64,000 bases of DNA, taken from the NCBI GenBank assembly GCA_017434855.1, contig JAFRUA010000037.1:1-64000 (forward strand), in the 5' to 3' direction. The notes beneath the pieces are model-generated. The model worked only from the letters and a program-made list of their open reading frames with translations. It had not been told where the DNA came from and ran no database searches. The position numbers and the translations under genes are program-made. This document shows positions 37,717-46,894 of this stretch, in pieces (position 1 is the first letter of the stretch; every line of letters starts with the position of its first letter). This DNA is from Clostridia bacterium (lineage in GTDB: Bacteria > Bacillota > Clostridia > Oscillospirales > Acutalibacteraceae).

Positions 37717-37745
37717 ATTATAGCAAAGGAAAAGGATGTTGTCAA
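37717..37745 (-). promoter_or_regulatory. Perfect promoter of LRR gene B
   Basis: TTGACA (37745-37740), 17-bp spacer, TATAAT (37722-37717) on the minus strand, with the GGTAAGCAATTACC palindrome just downstream, as for gene A. Confidence 0.8.
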
Positions 37746-37797
37746 GGGATTGAGGGGTTGTGCAGCAAAAGCATCGACCGAAGCAAGCGGTGACCCG

Positions 37798-37822
37798 TTC
37801 GCCGATCAATGATCGGCGCCTA
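37798..37822. repeat. REP-like palindrome, copy 3
   Basis: Same 25-bp element as at 15746, differing in one loop base. Confidence 0.6.
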
Positions 37823-37853
37823 CATGTGCCGTGACCTTGAGCGGACACCGACA

Positions 37854-37882
37854 AGAAAACCTTCCCCGTGACGAGGAAGGCT
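37854..37882 (-). terminator. Terminator of the carAB transcript
   Basis: On the minus strand CCTTCC pairs with GGAAGG, followed by TTTTCTT. It is a third copy of the LRR-gene terminator type and is flanked by a TTAGC array (37886-37913). Confidence 0.7.
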
Positions 37883-37885
37883 CAT

Positions 37886-37913
37886 TGCTAATAGCTAACT
37901 GCTAACAGCTAAA
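37886..37913. repeat. TTAGC near-tandem array, copy 5
   Basis: Units CTAAT/CTAAC spaced by 2-3 bases, immediately after the carB-dapF stop codon. Confidence 0.6.
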
Positions 37914-40900
37914 TCAATACTCAAACTCACCCTCATACACCAGCACGGCCGTCCCGGTGAGCAGCACGCGGTCTTTGGTGTAGTTTACGGTCAGTTCACC
38001 GCCGGGCAGACGCACCGCGATGTCGGCGCCGGCGTCACAGTAACCGTTTTCCACCGCCGCAACCACTGCCGCGCACGCGCCGGTGCCGCAGGCAAGGGTG
38101 GCGCCGTTGCCGCGCTCCCACACGCGCACGCGCAGGTTCGTCCGATCCACCACGCGCACAAACTCGGTGTTGATCCGCTGAGGGAAGACGTCGGCGTATT
38201 CAAACGCGCTGCCGGTTTTTTCCAGGTCGATCGCGTCGATGGCGTCGCAGAAGGTCACGCAGTGCCCGTTGCCGACCGACACGCCGGTCACGCGCCAGTC
38301 CCGCCCGTCCACATGCAGCGGAAAGTCCAGCATCGTTTCGCTGTCCACATTTGCGGGCAGGTCCGCAGTACGCAGGCTGGCTTTGCCCATGTCGACCGCC
38401 ACGGAGTTCACCTTGCCGTCGCGCAGATACAGGTGCAGCGCATGCACGCCGCTGCCGGTCTCGATCGTCAGATACTCGCTGCGGACATAGCCCTTGTCAA
38501 ACAGATACTTCGCCACACAGCGGATGTTGTTGCCGGCCATGCGGCCCTCGCTGCCGTCGCGGTTAAAGGTACGCATTTTGGCGTCCGCCACAGCCGAACG
38601 CTCGATCAGCACGATGCCGTCGCCGCCGATGCCGTAGTGCGGGGTGCACAGGTCGATGCACAGCGACTCCGGACAGGTGATCTTGTTGTCAAAATTCTCG
38701 ATAAAGATATAGTCGTTGCCGCAGGTCTGCATCTTTGCAAAGCGGATGGTCTGCCGCCACGGACGCATGGCGTTGATATCCACCAGCTCGGTGTTTTCCA
38801 CATTGAAGCGGCTTTCCATGATCTGGGCCAGGGCGTTTGCCGTATCCAGCGAGGTCAGGCACGGGATCGAAAGCTGCATGGCGCGGCGGTGCAGCTTGGT
38901 GTAATCGCCGACGGTCGCGTCCTTGACCGCGCCGGTATAGACGATGTAGCTGATCTTTCCGCTCTCCATCAGGGTGGTGATCTCGTCGCTTTCGCCGGCG
39001 TTTTGTACGGTCGTGACAGGCGTACCCAGCGAGGCGATGGACTTTGCCGTGCCCTCGGTGGCATACAGATGCATGCCAAGGTCAAAGAACCGTTTTGCCA
39101 GTGCGATGATCTCCTGATAATCGCTCTCTTCCACGCTGATCAGCACGCCGGCGCCGGCCTTGTTCTGCGGCGCGGGCACACGCAGCCCGGCGGCGGTCAG
39201 GCCCTTGAAGAGTGCTTCCGCCATCGTGCGGCCAATACCAAGCACCTCGCCGGTGGATTTCATCTCCGGCCCCAGAATGGAGTTGGCGTCGTTCAGCTTT
39301 TCAAACGAGAAAACGGGCACCTTCACCGCGCAGTACGGCGGCGTGCGATACAGCCCGGTGCCAAAGCCGAGCGTGGTCAGCTTTGCGCCCAGCATCACCT
39401 TGGACGCGAGGTCCACCATCGGGACGTTCGTCACCTTGCTGATATAGGGCACCGTTCGCGACGCGCGCGGATTGACCTCGATGACATACAGCTCGTTGTC
39501 ATAGATCAGGTACTGGATGTTGACCAGGCCCTTGGTCCCCAGCGCCAGCGCCAGTTGTTTGGAACTGTCACAGATTTTTTTGAGGAACTTGTCCGACAGG
39601 TTATACGGCGGATACACGGCGATGGAGTCGCCGGAATGGATGCCGGCGCGCTCGATGTGCTCCATGATGCCGGGGATGAGCACGTCCGTCCCGTCCGAGA
39701 TGACGTCCACCTCCAGCTCGGTGCCGGGCATGTACTTGTCGACCAGCACGGGGTTGTCGATGCCGCCGGAAAGGATGGTCTGCATGTATTTGACGGTGTG
39801 CGCTTTGCTGCGGGAAATCGTCATGTTCTGCCCGCCGATGACATAGGACGGGCGCAGCAGCACGGGGTACCCCAGCGATTCGGCGGCGGCCACGGCCTCG
39901 TCGATCGTGTTGACGCCCATGCCCTTTGGCCGGCGGATGCCGAACTGCTCCAGCAGCGCGTCAAAGCGGCTGCGGTCTTCGGCAACATCGATGCTTTCGG
40001 CAGACGTGCCGAGGATGCGGATGCCGTTTTTGTCAAGGAACTGTGTCAGCTTGATCGCCGTCTGGCCGCCAAAGGCAACCACCACGCCGATGGGCTGCTC
40101 CACCCGGATGATGTTCATCACATCTTCGGGGCAAAGCGGCTCAAAATACAGGCGGTTCGCCGTGTCATAGTCGGTCGAAACGGTTTCGGGGTTGTTGTTG
40201 ACGATGACAACGTCATAACCCATCTCGCGCAGCATCCACACGCAGTGGACAGAGCTGTAGTCAAACTCGATGCCCTGGCCGATGCGGATGGGGCCGGACC
40301 CGAGCACCATGACCACGGGCTTGCCGCTGCGTCCAAAGGCACGCGCTTCGCAGTCCGCGTCTGTGGTGGAATAGAAATAGGGCGTTTGCGCGTCAAATTC
40401 GGCGGCGCAGGTGTCCACCATTTTATAGGAAAAGTCCCAGCCCGGCAGGTCGTCACACCCGGTCAGGCGGCGGATCGCGCTGTCGGGGTACCCCAGCCGC
40501 TTGGCCTCGGCATAGTCGCCGCCGCAAAGGCCGTCCGTTTCCAGATGCGTGTCAAATTCGGCCAGGTGCCTGATACGGTGCAGGAACCAGCGGTCGATCC
40601 TGGTGATGTCAAAGATCTCATCCACCGTGACGCCGGCTTTCAGCGCCTCATAGACGGTGAAGATGCGCCGGTCGTTTTGTTCACGCAGCCGCGCGCGCAC
40701 ATCTTTTTTGTTCAGCGGCGGGCACTGCAGGGTATCCAGCGAAATCTCTGCCCCGCGCACAGCCTTCATCAGCGCCGCCTCAAAGCTTTGCGCAATGGCC
40801 ATGACCTCGCCGGTCGCCTTCATCTGGGTCCCGAGCAGACGGGATGAATTGGCAAACTTGTCAAACGGCCACTTGGGAAACTTGACGACCACATAGTCCA

Positions 40901-41948
40901 CAGTCGGCTCAAAGCAGGCGCAGGTTTTTCCGGTAATGTCGTTTTTGATCTCGTCGAGCGTATAGCCCAGCGCCAGCCGGGTCGTGATCTTGGCAATGGG
41001 ATAACCCGTCGCCTTGGACGCCAGCGCCGAGGACCGCGACACGCGCGGATTGACCTCGATCACGGCGTACTCAAACGAATCGGGATTCAGGGCAAACTGG
41101 CAGTTGCAGCCGCCGACGATCCCGATGGCAGAGATCATCTGCAGCGCCGCCGTGCGCAGCATCTGGAATTCCTTGTCCGCCAGCGTCAGCGCCGGCGCCA
41201 CCACGATGGAATCGCCGGTGTGGATGCCCACGGGGTCCACATTTTCCATGGAACAGACGGCGATGACGTTCCCCGCGCTGTCGCGCATGGTTTCAAACTC
41301 GATCTCCTTCCAGCCGGAGATGCATTTTTCGATCAGGACCTGGGTGATGGGTGAAAGGTCCAGCCCGGTCTTTGCAATGGAACGCAGCTGGTCCGGCGTG
41401 TCTGCAATGCCGCCGCCCGTGCCGCCAAGCGTAAAGGCCGGGCGCACGATCACGGGATAGCCGATCTCGTCGGCGATCTGCAGCGCACCGTCCACCGTGC
41501 TGGTCACGTCAGAGGGCACCACCGGCTGCCCGATGGCCTTCATCGTGTCGCGGAACAGCTCGCGGTCCTCCGCCTTGTCGATGGCGTCCACATCGGTGCC
41601 CAGCAGACGCACGCCGTATTTATCCAGCGTGCCGTCCTTGGAAAGCTGCATCGCGATCGTCAGGCCCGTCTGGCCGCCCAGCCCGGCAAGCAAGCCGTCA
41701 GGCCGCTCCTTTTGGATGATGCGGCGCACGGTGTCGGCGTTCAGCGGCTCCAGATAGATTTCGTCGGCCAGATGCTTGTCGGTCATGATGGTTGCGGGGT
41801 TGGAATTGACCAGCACGACGTTGATGCCTTCGTCGCGCAGCACGCGGCAGGCCTGGGCGCCCGCGTAGTCAAACTCGGCCGCCTGTCCGATGACGATGGG
41901 GCCGGAGCCGATCATCAATACTTTGCGGATGGATAGATCCTTCGGCAT
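37914..41948 (-). CDS. carB: Carbamoyl-phosphate synthase large subunit fused to a DapF-like domain
   Basis: A single 1344-codon frame. Residues 1 to about 1066 are a complete CarB: two ATP-grasp halves (LMIGSGPIVIGQAAEFDYAG at about 11; VLGSGPIRIGQGIEFDYSS at about 557), and a C-terminal MGS-like regulatory domain ending SLDTANALAQIM. Residues about 1069-1344 are a diaminopimelate-epimerase fold: KMQTCGNDY, a GIGGDGIVLI block, VSVGNGHCV and LACGTGACAA. The first catalytic Cys (MCGNG in DapF) is Ala1138 in RMAGNNIRC; the second (Cys1287) is kept; the usual Glu of GxGET is Ala1283. No ribosome site precedes the DapF part, so it is made as a fusion. ATG overlaps the carA stop, with GGAGGTGA upstream. 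Confidence 0.93.
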   Translation of the reverse strand: MPKDLSIRKVLMIGSGPIVIGQAAEFDYAGAQACRVLRDEGINVVLVNSNPATIMTDKHLADEIYLEPLNADTVRRIIQKERPDGLLAGLGGQTGLTIAMQLSKDGTLDKYGVRLLGTDVDAIDKAEDRELFRDTMKAIGQPVVPSDVTSTVDGALQIADEIGYPVIVRPAFTLGGTGGGIADTPDQLRSIAKTGLDLSPITQVLIEKCISGWKEIEFETMRDSAGNVIAVCSMENVDPVGIHTGDSIVVAPALTLADKEFQMLRTAALQMISAIGIVGGCNCQFALNPDSFEYAVIEVNPRVSRSSALASKATGYPIAKITTRLALGYTLDEIKNDITGKTCACFEPTVDYVVVKFPKWPFDKFANSSRLLGTQMKATGEVMAIAQSFEAALMKAVRGAEISLDTLQCPPLNKKDVRARLREQNDRRIFTVYEALKAGVTVDEIFDITRIDRWFLHRIRHLAEFDTHLETDGLCGGDYAEAKRLGYPDSAIRRLTGCDDLPGWDFSYKMVDTCAAEFDAQTPYFYSTTDADCEARAFGRSGKPVVMVLGSGPIRIGQGIEFDYSSVHCVWMLREMGYDVVIVNNNPETVSTDYDTANRLYFEPLCPEDVMNIIRVEQPIGVVVAFGGQTAIKLTQFLDKNGIRILGTSAESIDVAEDRSRFDALLEQFGIRRPKGMGVNTIDEAVAAAESLGYPVLLRPSYVIGGQNMTISRSKAHTVKYMQTILSGGIDNPVLVDKYMPGTELEVDVISDGTDVLIPGIMEHIERAGIHSGDSIAVYPPYNLSDKFLKKICDSSKQLALALGTKGLVNIQYLIYDNELYVIEVNPRASRTVPYISKVTNVPMVDLASKVMLGAKLTTLGFGTGLYRTPPYCAVKVPVFSFEKLNDANSILGPEMKSTGEVLGIGRTMAEALFKGLTAAGLRVPAPQNKAGAGVLISVEESDYQEIIALAKRFFDLGMHLYATEGTAKSIASLGTPVTTVQNAGESDEITTLMESGKISYIVYTGAVKDATVGDYTKLHRRAMQLSIPCLTSLDTANALAQIMESRFNVENTELVDINAMRPWRQTIRFAKMQTCGNDYIFIENFDNKITCPESLCIDLCTPHYGIGGDGIVLIERSAVADAKMRTFNRDGSEGRMAGNNIRCVAKYLFDKGYVRSEYLTIETGSGVHALHLYLRDGKVNSVAVDMGKASLRTADLPANVDSETMLDFPLHVDGRDWRVTGVSVGNGHCVTFCDAIDAIDLEKTGSAFEYADVFPQRINTEFVRVVDRTNLRVRVWERGNGATLACGTGACAAVVAAVENGYCDAGADIAVRLPGGELTVNYTKDRVLLTGTAVLVYEGEFEY

Positions 41949-43006
41949 CAGTTGTCACCTCCGATCATGGCAAGGAACCGGTCAAACAAAAAGCCGGTGT
42001 CGTTGGGGCCGGCGCAGGCCTCCGGGTGGAACTGCACCGTGAAGCAGCGCTTTGACGGGTACCGCACACCCTCCACACTGTTGTCGTTTGCATTGACATA
42101 GGTCACGACCGCCTGCTCGCCCAGACTGTCGGCGGCGACGGCATAGCCGTGGTTCTGCGTTGTGATATAGGTGCGGTGTCCGCTGCAGTCGCGCACCGGC
42201 TGGTTGGCGCCGCGGTGCCCGTAAGGCAGCTTGACCGTGTTGCCGCCAAGGGCAAGCGCGGCGAGCTGATGGCCAAGGCAGATCCCGAACACCGGTATGC
42301 GCCCGATGAGCCGCCGGACCTGCTCGATTTCAAAGACATTGTCTTTCGGGTCGCCGGGGCCGTTGGAAAGCATGACGCCGTCTGCCCCGCTTTGCAGGAT
42401 GGCTTCGGCCGTGGTGTCGTGCGGCACCACCGTCACCTCGCACCCGCGCTGCTGCAAAGAGCGCACGATGTTGCGCTTTTCACCGTAGTCGATCAGCGTG
42501 ATGCGATATTTCGTTTCGCCCTCTGCCGGGAAAACCTGCGGCGTTTTGCAGCTCACGGCAGCCACGGGAGATTCAATGCGATATGACCGGATGACCGTCA
42601 GGTCCGCCGGAATCGTGTCGCAGATGGCCGCGTTCATCACGCCCTCGCAGCGCAGGATGCGCGTCAGGCGGCGCGTGTCGACCCCCGCAATGCCGGGAAT
42701 GCCGCGGTCTTTCAAAAAGCGGTCCAGTGCATACTGGCTGCGGAAATTGGACGGCGTGGTGCACAGCTCGCGCACCACATACCCCTTCAGGGCCGGTTCG
42801 CCCTCAAAGTCGGCTTCGATCACGCCGTAGTTTCCGATCAGCGGGAAGGTCTGCATCACGATCTGCCCCGCATAGCTGGGGTCGGTCAGCGTTTCCAGAT
42901 AGCCGACCACGCCCGTCGTGAACACCAGTTCGCCGACAGTGTTGCCCGGCGCGCCGATGCGCGTGCCTTCAAACGCCATACCGTTGCTGAGTACAAGATA
43001 TGCCAA
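41948..43006 (-). CDS. carA: Carbamoyl-phosphate synthase small subunit
   Basis: A 352-aa glutamine amidotransferase subunit that supplies ammonia to CarB. An N-terminal CarA domain (YLVLSNGMAFEG, FTTGVVGYLE) is followed by the class I GATase domain with the catalytic Cys in GICLGHQLAALA (about 256) and His/Glu in HPEACAGPNDT near the end. The start is taken as TTG 43006, 8 nt after AAGGAG; the upstream GTG overlaps that site. The stop overlaps carB (TGATG). Confidence 0.95.
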   Translation of the reverse strand: MAYLVLSNGMAFEGTRIGAPGNTVGELVFTTGVVGYLETLTDPSYAGQIVMQTFPLIGNYGVIEADFEGEPALKGYVVRELCTTPSNFRSQYALDRFLKDRGIPGIAGVDTRRLTRILRCEGVMNAAICDTIPADLTVIRSYRIESPVAAVSCKTPQVFPAEGETKYRITLIDYGEKRNIVRSLQQRGCEVTVVPHDTTAEAILQSGADGVMLSNGPGDPKDNVFEIEQVRRLIGRIPVFGICLGHQLAALALGGNTVKLPYGHRGANQPVRDCSGHRTYITTQNHGYAVAADSLGEQAVVTYVNANDNSVEGVRYPSKRCFTVQFHPEACAGPNDTGFLFDRFLAMIGGDN

Positions 43007-43240
43007 AAGGATCACTCCTTATCATAAGATCATGCGGAATGCGGAATTGCTGGACGCCTTGGCTGCGCCGAGATGCGCCGATCTTACAGTCACGGCGCGC
43101 AGCGCATAAAATCAAGTGTATTCCAATTGGATGTTTTTTCCTTTGCGGGCACAGCGTTATATTTGCTGCGCGTCATCCCGCGACCTTAATTCCGATTTCC
43201 GAATTCATAATTCCGAATTCGCTGTAAGCCGCCCGGCGGC
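43007..43240. other. argF-carA spacer with hairpin and short repeats
   Basis: A perfect 12-bp stem (CTGTAAGCCGCC/GGCGGCTTACAG, 43222-43246) overlaps the argF stop but has no T-run, so it may protect the 3' end rather than terminate. Next come near-repeats of ATTCCGA (43190-43220). No clear consensus promoter for carA was found, so carAB may be read through from argF or from an unrecognised promoter. Confidence 0.45.
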
Positions 43241-44227
43241 TTACAGCGTCATGGCCATCACGGCCTTGATGGTGTGCATGCGGTTTTCCGCCTCGTCAAA
43301 GACGATGGACTGCGGGCCCTCAAACACGTCGTCGGTGACCTCCATCGCGGTCAGACCGAATTTTTCATGAATCTCCTGCCCCACGGTGGTGTTCAGGTCG
43401 TGGAACGCGGGCAAGCAGTGCATAAAGCGGCACTGCGGCCCGGCATTCGTCATCAGGTCGGCATTGACCTGATACGGCAGCAGGTCCTCGATGCGCTCTT
43501 TCCACACGTCGTCCGGTTCGCCCATCGACACCCACACGTCGGTATAGATCACGGCGGCGCCCGCAGTCGCCTGCATCGGGTCGTCGATGAATTCCAACAC
43601 CGCGCCGGTCTCTTTCGCAACCGCCTGACAGGCGGCCACAAGCTCGGCGTTCGGGAAGTATTTCTGCGGCGCGCAGGCCACAAAGTGCATCCCCATCTTG
43701 GCGCAGCCCACCATCAGCGAGTTGCCCATGTTGTAGCGCGCGTCGCCCATGTAGACCAGCTTGATGCCCTCCAGGCGGCCGAAGTGTTCGCGGATGGTCA
43801 GGAAGTCCGCCAGGATCTGGGTCGGGTGGAACTCGTTGGTCAGGCCGTTCCAGACCACGACGCCGCTTTTTTCCGCCAGCGCCTCCACGATCTCCTGCCC
43901 AAAGCCGCGGTACTCGATGCCGTCAAACATCCGGCCCAGCACGCGGGCCGTGTCGGCAATGCTTTCTTTTTTGCCGATCTGAGAGCTTTTCGGGTCCAGA
44001 TAGACCGGATGCATCCCGAGGTCCGCCGCCGCCACCTCAAAGGCGCAGCGCGTGCGGGTACTCGTCTTTTCAAAGATCAGGGCCACATTTTTGCCCTCGT
44101 GATAATTGTGCGGGGTTCCGCTCTTTTTCATCGCCTTCAGCTCTGCCGCGCAGTCCAGCAGCGCGGTGATCTCGTCCGGCGTGAAATCCAGCAGCTTGAG
44201 AAAATGACGTCCTTTCAAATCGACCAT
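43241..44227 (-). CDS. argF: Ornithine carbamoyltransferase
   Basis: A 328-aa enzyme that makes citrulline from ornithine and carbamoyl phosphate. The carbamoyl-phosphate loop STRTRCAFE lies at about 56-64, HPTQILADF at about 134, and HCLPAFH near 269-275 holds the catalytic Cys. Length and the C-terminal insert resemble long OTCs, a group including both ArgF and catabolic ArcB. With carAB next to it an anabolic role is favoured. It is 12 nt downstream of the ABC ATPase gene. Confidence 0.93.
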   Translation of the reverse strand: MVDLKGRHFLKLLDFTPDEITALLDCAAELKAMKKSGTPHNYHEGKNVALIFEKTSTRTRCAFEVAAADLGMHPVYLDPKSSQIGKKESIADTARVLGRMFDGIEYRGFGQEIVEALAEKSGVVVWNGLTNEFHPTQILADFLTIREHFGRLEGIKLVYMGDARYNMGNSLMVGCAKMGMHFVACAPQKYFPNAELVAACQAVAKETGAVLEFIDDPMQATAGAAVIYTDVWVSMGEPDDVWKERIEDLLPYQVNADLMTNAGPQCRFMHCLPAFHDLNTTVGQEIHEKFGLTAMEVTDDVFEGPQSIVFDEAENRMHTIKAVMAMTL

Positions 44228-44239
44228 ACGTTCGCCTCC

Positions 44240-44962
44240 TTATAATACCTTCGCCAGGAAGGATTGCAGACGTTCGCTCTGCGGGTGGTTAAAGATCTCG
44301 TCCGGCGTGCCCTCTTCGGCAATGACGCCTTCGTCCAGGAACAGCACGCGGTTGGACACCTCGCGCGCAAAGCCCATTTCGTGCGTCACGACGACCATCG
44401 TCATGCCCTCGCGCGCCAGTTCTTTCATGACGTCCAGCACCTCGCCGACCATTTCCGGGTCCAGCGCGCTGGTCGGCTCGTCAAAGAGCATCACGTCCGG
44501 CTCCATGCACAGCGCGCGCACGATCGCCACCCGCTGCTGCTGCCCGCCGGACAGTTGTCCGGGATAGTCCTTTGCCCGGTCCGCCAGACCGACACGTGTC
44601 AGCAGCTCCAGCGCCTTTTCCTGCGCCTGGGCTTTGGTCATTTTTTTGAGCATGACCGGCGCGGCGGTCAGGTTGCCGAGGATCGTCATGTGCGGAAAAA
44701 GATTGAACTGCTGAAAGACCATGCCCATCTTTTGCCGGTGGGCGTTGAGGTCGATGTGTTTGTCGGTCAGGTCGTCGCCCTCAAAGATGATCTGGCCGCC
44801 GGTCGGTTTTTCCAGCATATTCAGGCAGCGCAAAAAGGTGCTTTTGCCGGAACCGGAGGGGCCGATCACACAGACGACGTCGCCTTTGTTGATCTCGGTA
44901 TTGATGCCGCGCAGCACTTGGTTTTTGCCGAAGTGCTTTTCAAGATTTACGACGTTTATCAT
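44240..44962 (-). CDS. Polar amino acid ABC transporter ATPase
   Basis: A 240-aa ATPase of the GlnQ/ArtP type: Walker [10 protein letters not shown]-loop [11 protein letters not shown], signature LSGGQQQR, Walker [15 protein letters not shown] and switch His in VVTHEMGF. It powers the importer encoded with it. ATG 44962 has AAAGGA upstream and lies inside the end of the permease gene. Genomic context (argF, carAB) suggests arginine, ornithine, citrulline or glutamine as substrate. Confidence 0.92.
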   Translation of the reverse strand: MINVVNLEKHFGKNQVLRGINTEINKGDVVCVIGPSGSGKSTFLRCLNMLEKPTGGQIIFEGDDLTDKHIDLNAHRQKMGMVFQQFNLFPHMTILGNLTAAPVMLKKMTKAQAQEKALELLTRVGLADRAKDYPGQLSGGQQQRVAIVRALCMEPDVMLFDEPTSALDPEMVGEVLDVMKELAREGMTMVVVTHEMGFAREVSNRVLFLDEGVIAEEGTPDEIFNHPQSERLQSFLAKVL

Positions 44963-45632
44963 TAGACAGCATCCTTTCAAACAGTTTCAGCAGCCAGGTG
45001 AGCAAAATGACCATGACCAGATAGACAGCGGCAACCAGCGTCAGCGGCACGATCGCGTCATAGGTATTGTTGCGCACCAGATTGCCCGCGCGCGTCAGAT
45101 CAATAACCGCAACATAACCGGCAACCGACGTTTCTTTCAGCAGAGCGATCAGCTCGTTGCCGATGGCCGGCAAAATGTACCGGATCGCCTGCGGCAAAAT
45201 AATCTTTCGCATCGTCTGCAGCTTGGACAGGCCCAGGCTGCGTCCGGCTTCCATCTGCCCGTTCGGCACGGCGTTGAGGCCGCTGCGGATCAGCTCTGCC
45301 ATATAGGCGCCGGAATTGATGCCGAAGGTCAGGGCCGCCACCATGACGCCGTTGCGTGATGTGGCAAAGATGATGAAGAAAAAGATCAGCAGCAGCACAA
45401 CCACCAGCACGCCGCGCACCACAGTCACATAGATATCACAGACCCAGCCCAGCACGCGCACGATCACGTTGCTGTCGGAAAAATACTTGATCACGGCAAT
45501 GACCGTGCCGATTGCGACGCCGATGGCCAACGCAATGAGCGTGATGATCACGGTATTTTTCAAGCCGCCAAGCATCATCTTGTACCAGCCTTTTTCAACA
45601 AAGATGTATATGAATTTATCAATAAAAGACAT
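44940..45632 (-). CDS. Polar amino acid ABC transporter permease
   Basis: A 230-aa HisM/GlnP-type permease with five helices and the EAA loop [20 protein letters not shown] (about 135-154) that contacts the ATPase. As only one permease is present it probably acts as a homodimer. GAGGAGG precedes ATG 45632. Confidence 0.92.
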   Translation of the reverse strand: MSFIDKFIYIFVEKGWYKMMLGGLKNTVIITLIALAIGVAIGTVIAVIKYFSDSNVIVRVLGWVCDIYVTVVRGVLVVVLLLIFFFIIFATSRNGVMVAALTFGINSGAYMAELIRSGLNAVPNGQMEAGRSLGLSKLQTMRKIILPQAIRYILPAIGNELIALLKETSVAGYVAVIDLTRAGNLVRNNTYDAIVPLTLVAAVYLVMVILLTWLLKLFERMLSNDKRRKS

Positions 45633-45682
45633 ACGGTTCCTCCTCAAAAGGATCGTTGCAGTCCATCCCTTGTATTGAAAGA

Positions 45683-45711
45683 TTCGCTGTATCGAAGGCC
45701 GATACAGCGAA
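45683..45711 (-). promoter_or_regulatory. 12-bp perfect hairpin between binding protein and permease genes
   Basis: TTCGCTGTATCG pairs with CGATACAGCGAA across a 5-nt loop; no T-run follows. Such intercistronic stems commonly stabilise the upstream binding-protein message so that it is made in excess over the permease. Confidence 0.6.
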
Positions 45712-45731
45712 CCCCTGTCTATTTCAAACGG

Positions 45732-46646
45732 TTATGCGGTCACGTCGTCCACTGCTTCGGCAGCAGCGGCGTCAACTTCGGCGGCAGCGTCGTCGGCTGC
45801 GTCGTCGGCAGCGTCGGCAACAGCCGTGCCATTGTTAAATGCGTTGACCATCTCGATCGCCGTCAGGTTATCGATAACCCAGGCGTCCACCTTGCCGGTC
45901 GTCAGCGCCATCTGCGCGTCGGTATTCTGGGCAAAAGAATCACAATCATAGCCATTGGTCTGGCAATACAGCTCTGCAGTGGTACCGCTCTGGCAGGAAA
46001 GCTTTTTGCCTTCCAGGTCGGCCTTGCTCTTGATATCGCTGCCTTCAGGAACGACGATCGAAATCGCCGCCAAACAATACGACGCGGTAAACAGCGCGTT
46101 CTCCTTGCGTTCCTCCGACGCGGTGAAGCCGGCCACGCCCAAGTCATACTTGCCGGTGGCAAGGCCCGGAAGGATGGCGTCAAAGTCCATGCTCTGGATC
46201 TCAAGCGCAACGCCGAGCTTTTCACAGATAATGTTCATCAGATCAACTTCGATGCCAACGATCTTGCCGTCCTCAAGATTTTCAAACGGCGGAAAATCCG
46301 GGCTGGTCGCGATGGTCAGTTTGCCGGCATCCAGCACCTTCTGCAGCGAATCGTCGGTCGCTTCCTTGGCTGCGGCGGGCGTCTCTTCCGGCGCGATGTA
46401 CGGCGCATTATACTTTTCAAAGATCGACTTCACGGTTCCATCGGCAACCAGCTTGGCAAGCTCAGCGTCGATTGCCTGGATCAGCGTGTCGTTCCCCAGC
46501 TTGGTCACAAAGGCATAAGGCTCCGTGGTCAGCGGTTCTTCAAGAATCACCAGTTTGCCGGCAGCTTCTTCTTTGTCCTTTTTGCACCCGGCGAAGCAGC
46601 AAAGCACCAGCAGGCAGGCAAGGACGATTGCGAGAATTTTTTTCAT
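45732..46646 (-). CDS. Polar amino acid-binding lipoprotein with permuted domain order
   Basis: A 304-aa lipoprotein (lipobox CFAGC, Cys 21). After the anchor, residues about 31-79 (GKLVILEEPLTTEPYAF, then LAKLVADGTVKSIFEKY) match the C-terminal end of family-3 binding proteins. Only after a linker (80-105) does the normal N-terminus appear: GKLTIATSPDFPPFEN (about 108), then MDFDAILPGLATGKYDLGVAGFT and DAWVIDN, where the protein would usually continue into the segment found at the front. It ends instead in an Ala/Asp-rich tail. This is the order of a circular permutant. It is the first gene of the transporter-argF-carAB cluster. Confidence 0.88.
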   Translation of the reverse strand: MKKILAIVLACLLVLCCFAGCKKDKEEAAGKLVILEEPLTTEPYAFVTKLGNDTLIQAIDAELAKLVADGTVKSIFEKYNAPYIAPEETPAAAKEATDDSLQKVLDAGKLTIATSPDFPPFENLEDGKIVGIEVDLMNIICEKLGVALEIQSMDFDAILPGLATGKYDLGVAGFTASEERKENALFTASYCLAAISIVVPEGSDIKSKADLEGKKLSCQSGTTAELYCQTNGYDCDSFAQNTDAQMALTTGKVDAWVIDNLTAIEMVNAFNNGTAVADAADDAADDAAAEVDAAAAEAVDDVTA

Positions 46647-46666
46647 GTTGTTCACCTTTCTTTTTG

Positions 46667-46772
46667 AATATTCATGCTGCATATTTGCATAAATATTCGC
46701 TTTTTGTTTTTTGGTGTTCAAAGTATACGCCGTTTTTCTGCATTTGTCAAGGGTTATTTGAATATTCTTATC
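46667..46772 (-). promoter_or_regulatory. Promoter with ArgR-box-like operators
   Basis: On the minus strand TTGACA (46750-46745), 17-bp spacer, TATACT (46727-46722). GAATATTTATGC and CATGAATATTC flank the start region (46667-46705), and AAGAATATTCAAAT lies upstream of the -35 (about 46757-46772). These resemble ARG boxes (consensus around TGAATA..TATTCA), which fits arginine-responsive control of the transporter and argF. Confidence 0.6.
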
Positions 46773-46837
46773 AAAACCATTCGCTTTTTTTCATTCAAAA
46801 TGCAAATCGGCTTTTTTCGTTTCGCGCGCAAAAGTCA

Positions 46838-46867
46838 TTGACAGCGATTTCAAAAAAGTGTTATAAT
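46838..46867 (+). promoter_or_regulatory. asnA promoter
   Basis: TTGACA (46838-46843), 18-bp spacer, TATAAT (46862-46867), 28 nt before the asnA ATG; divergent from the transporter promoter. Confidence 0.75.
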
Positions 46868-46894
46868 AAACGAAATTGTTTTTGAGGTGATCCT

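Noticed and set aside
38262..40847. 861-codon plus-strand open frame antisense to carB
   Set aside because: His/Arg-rich shadow frame; the minus strand encodes clear CarB motifs throughout.
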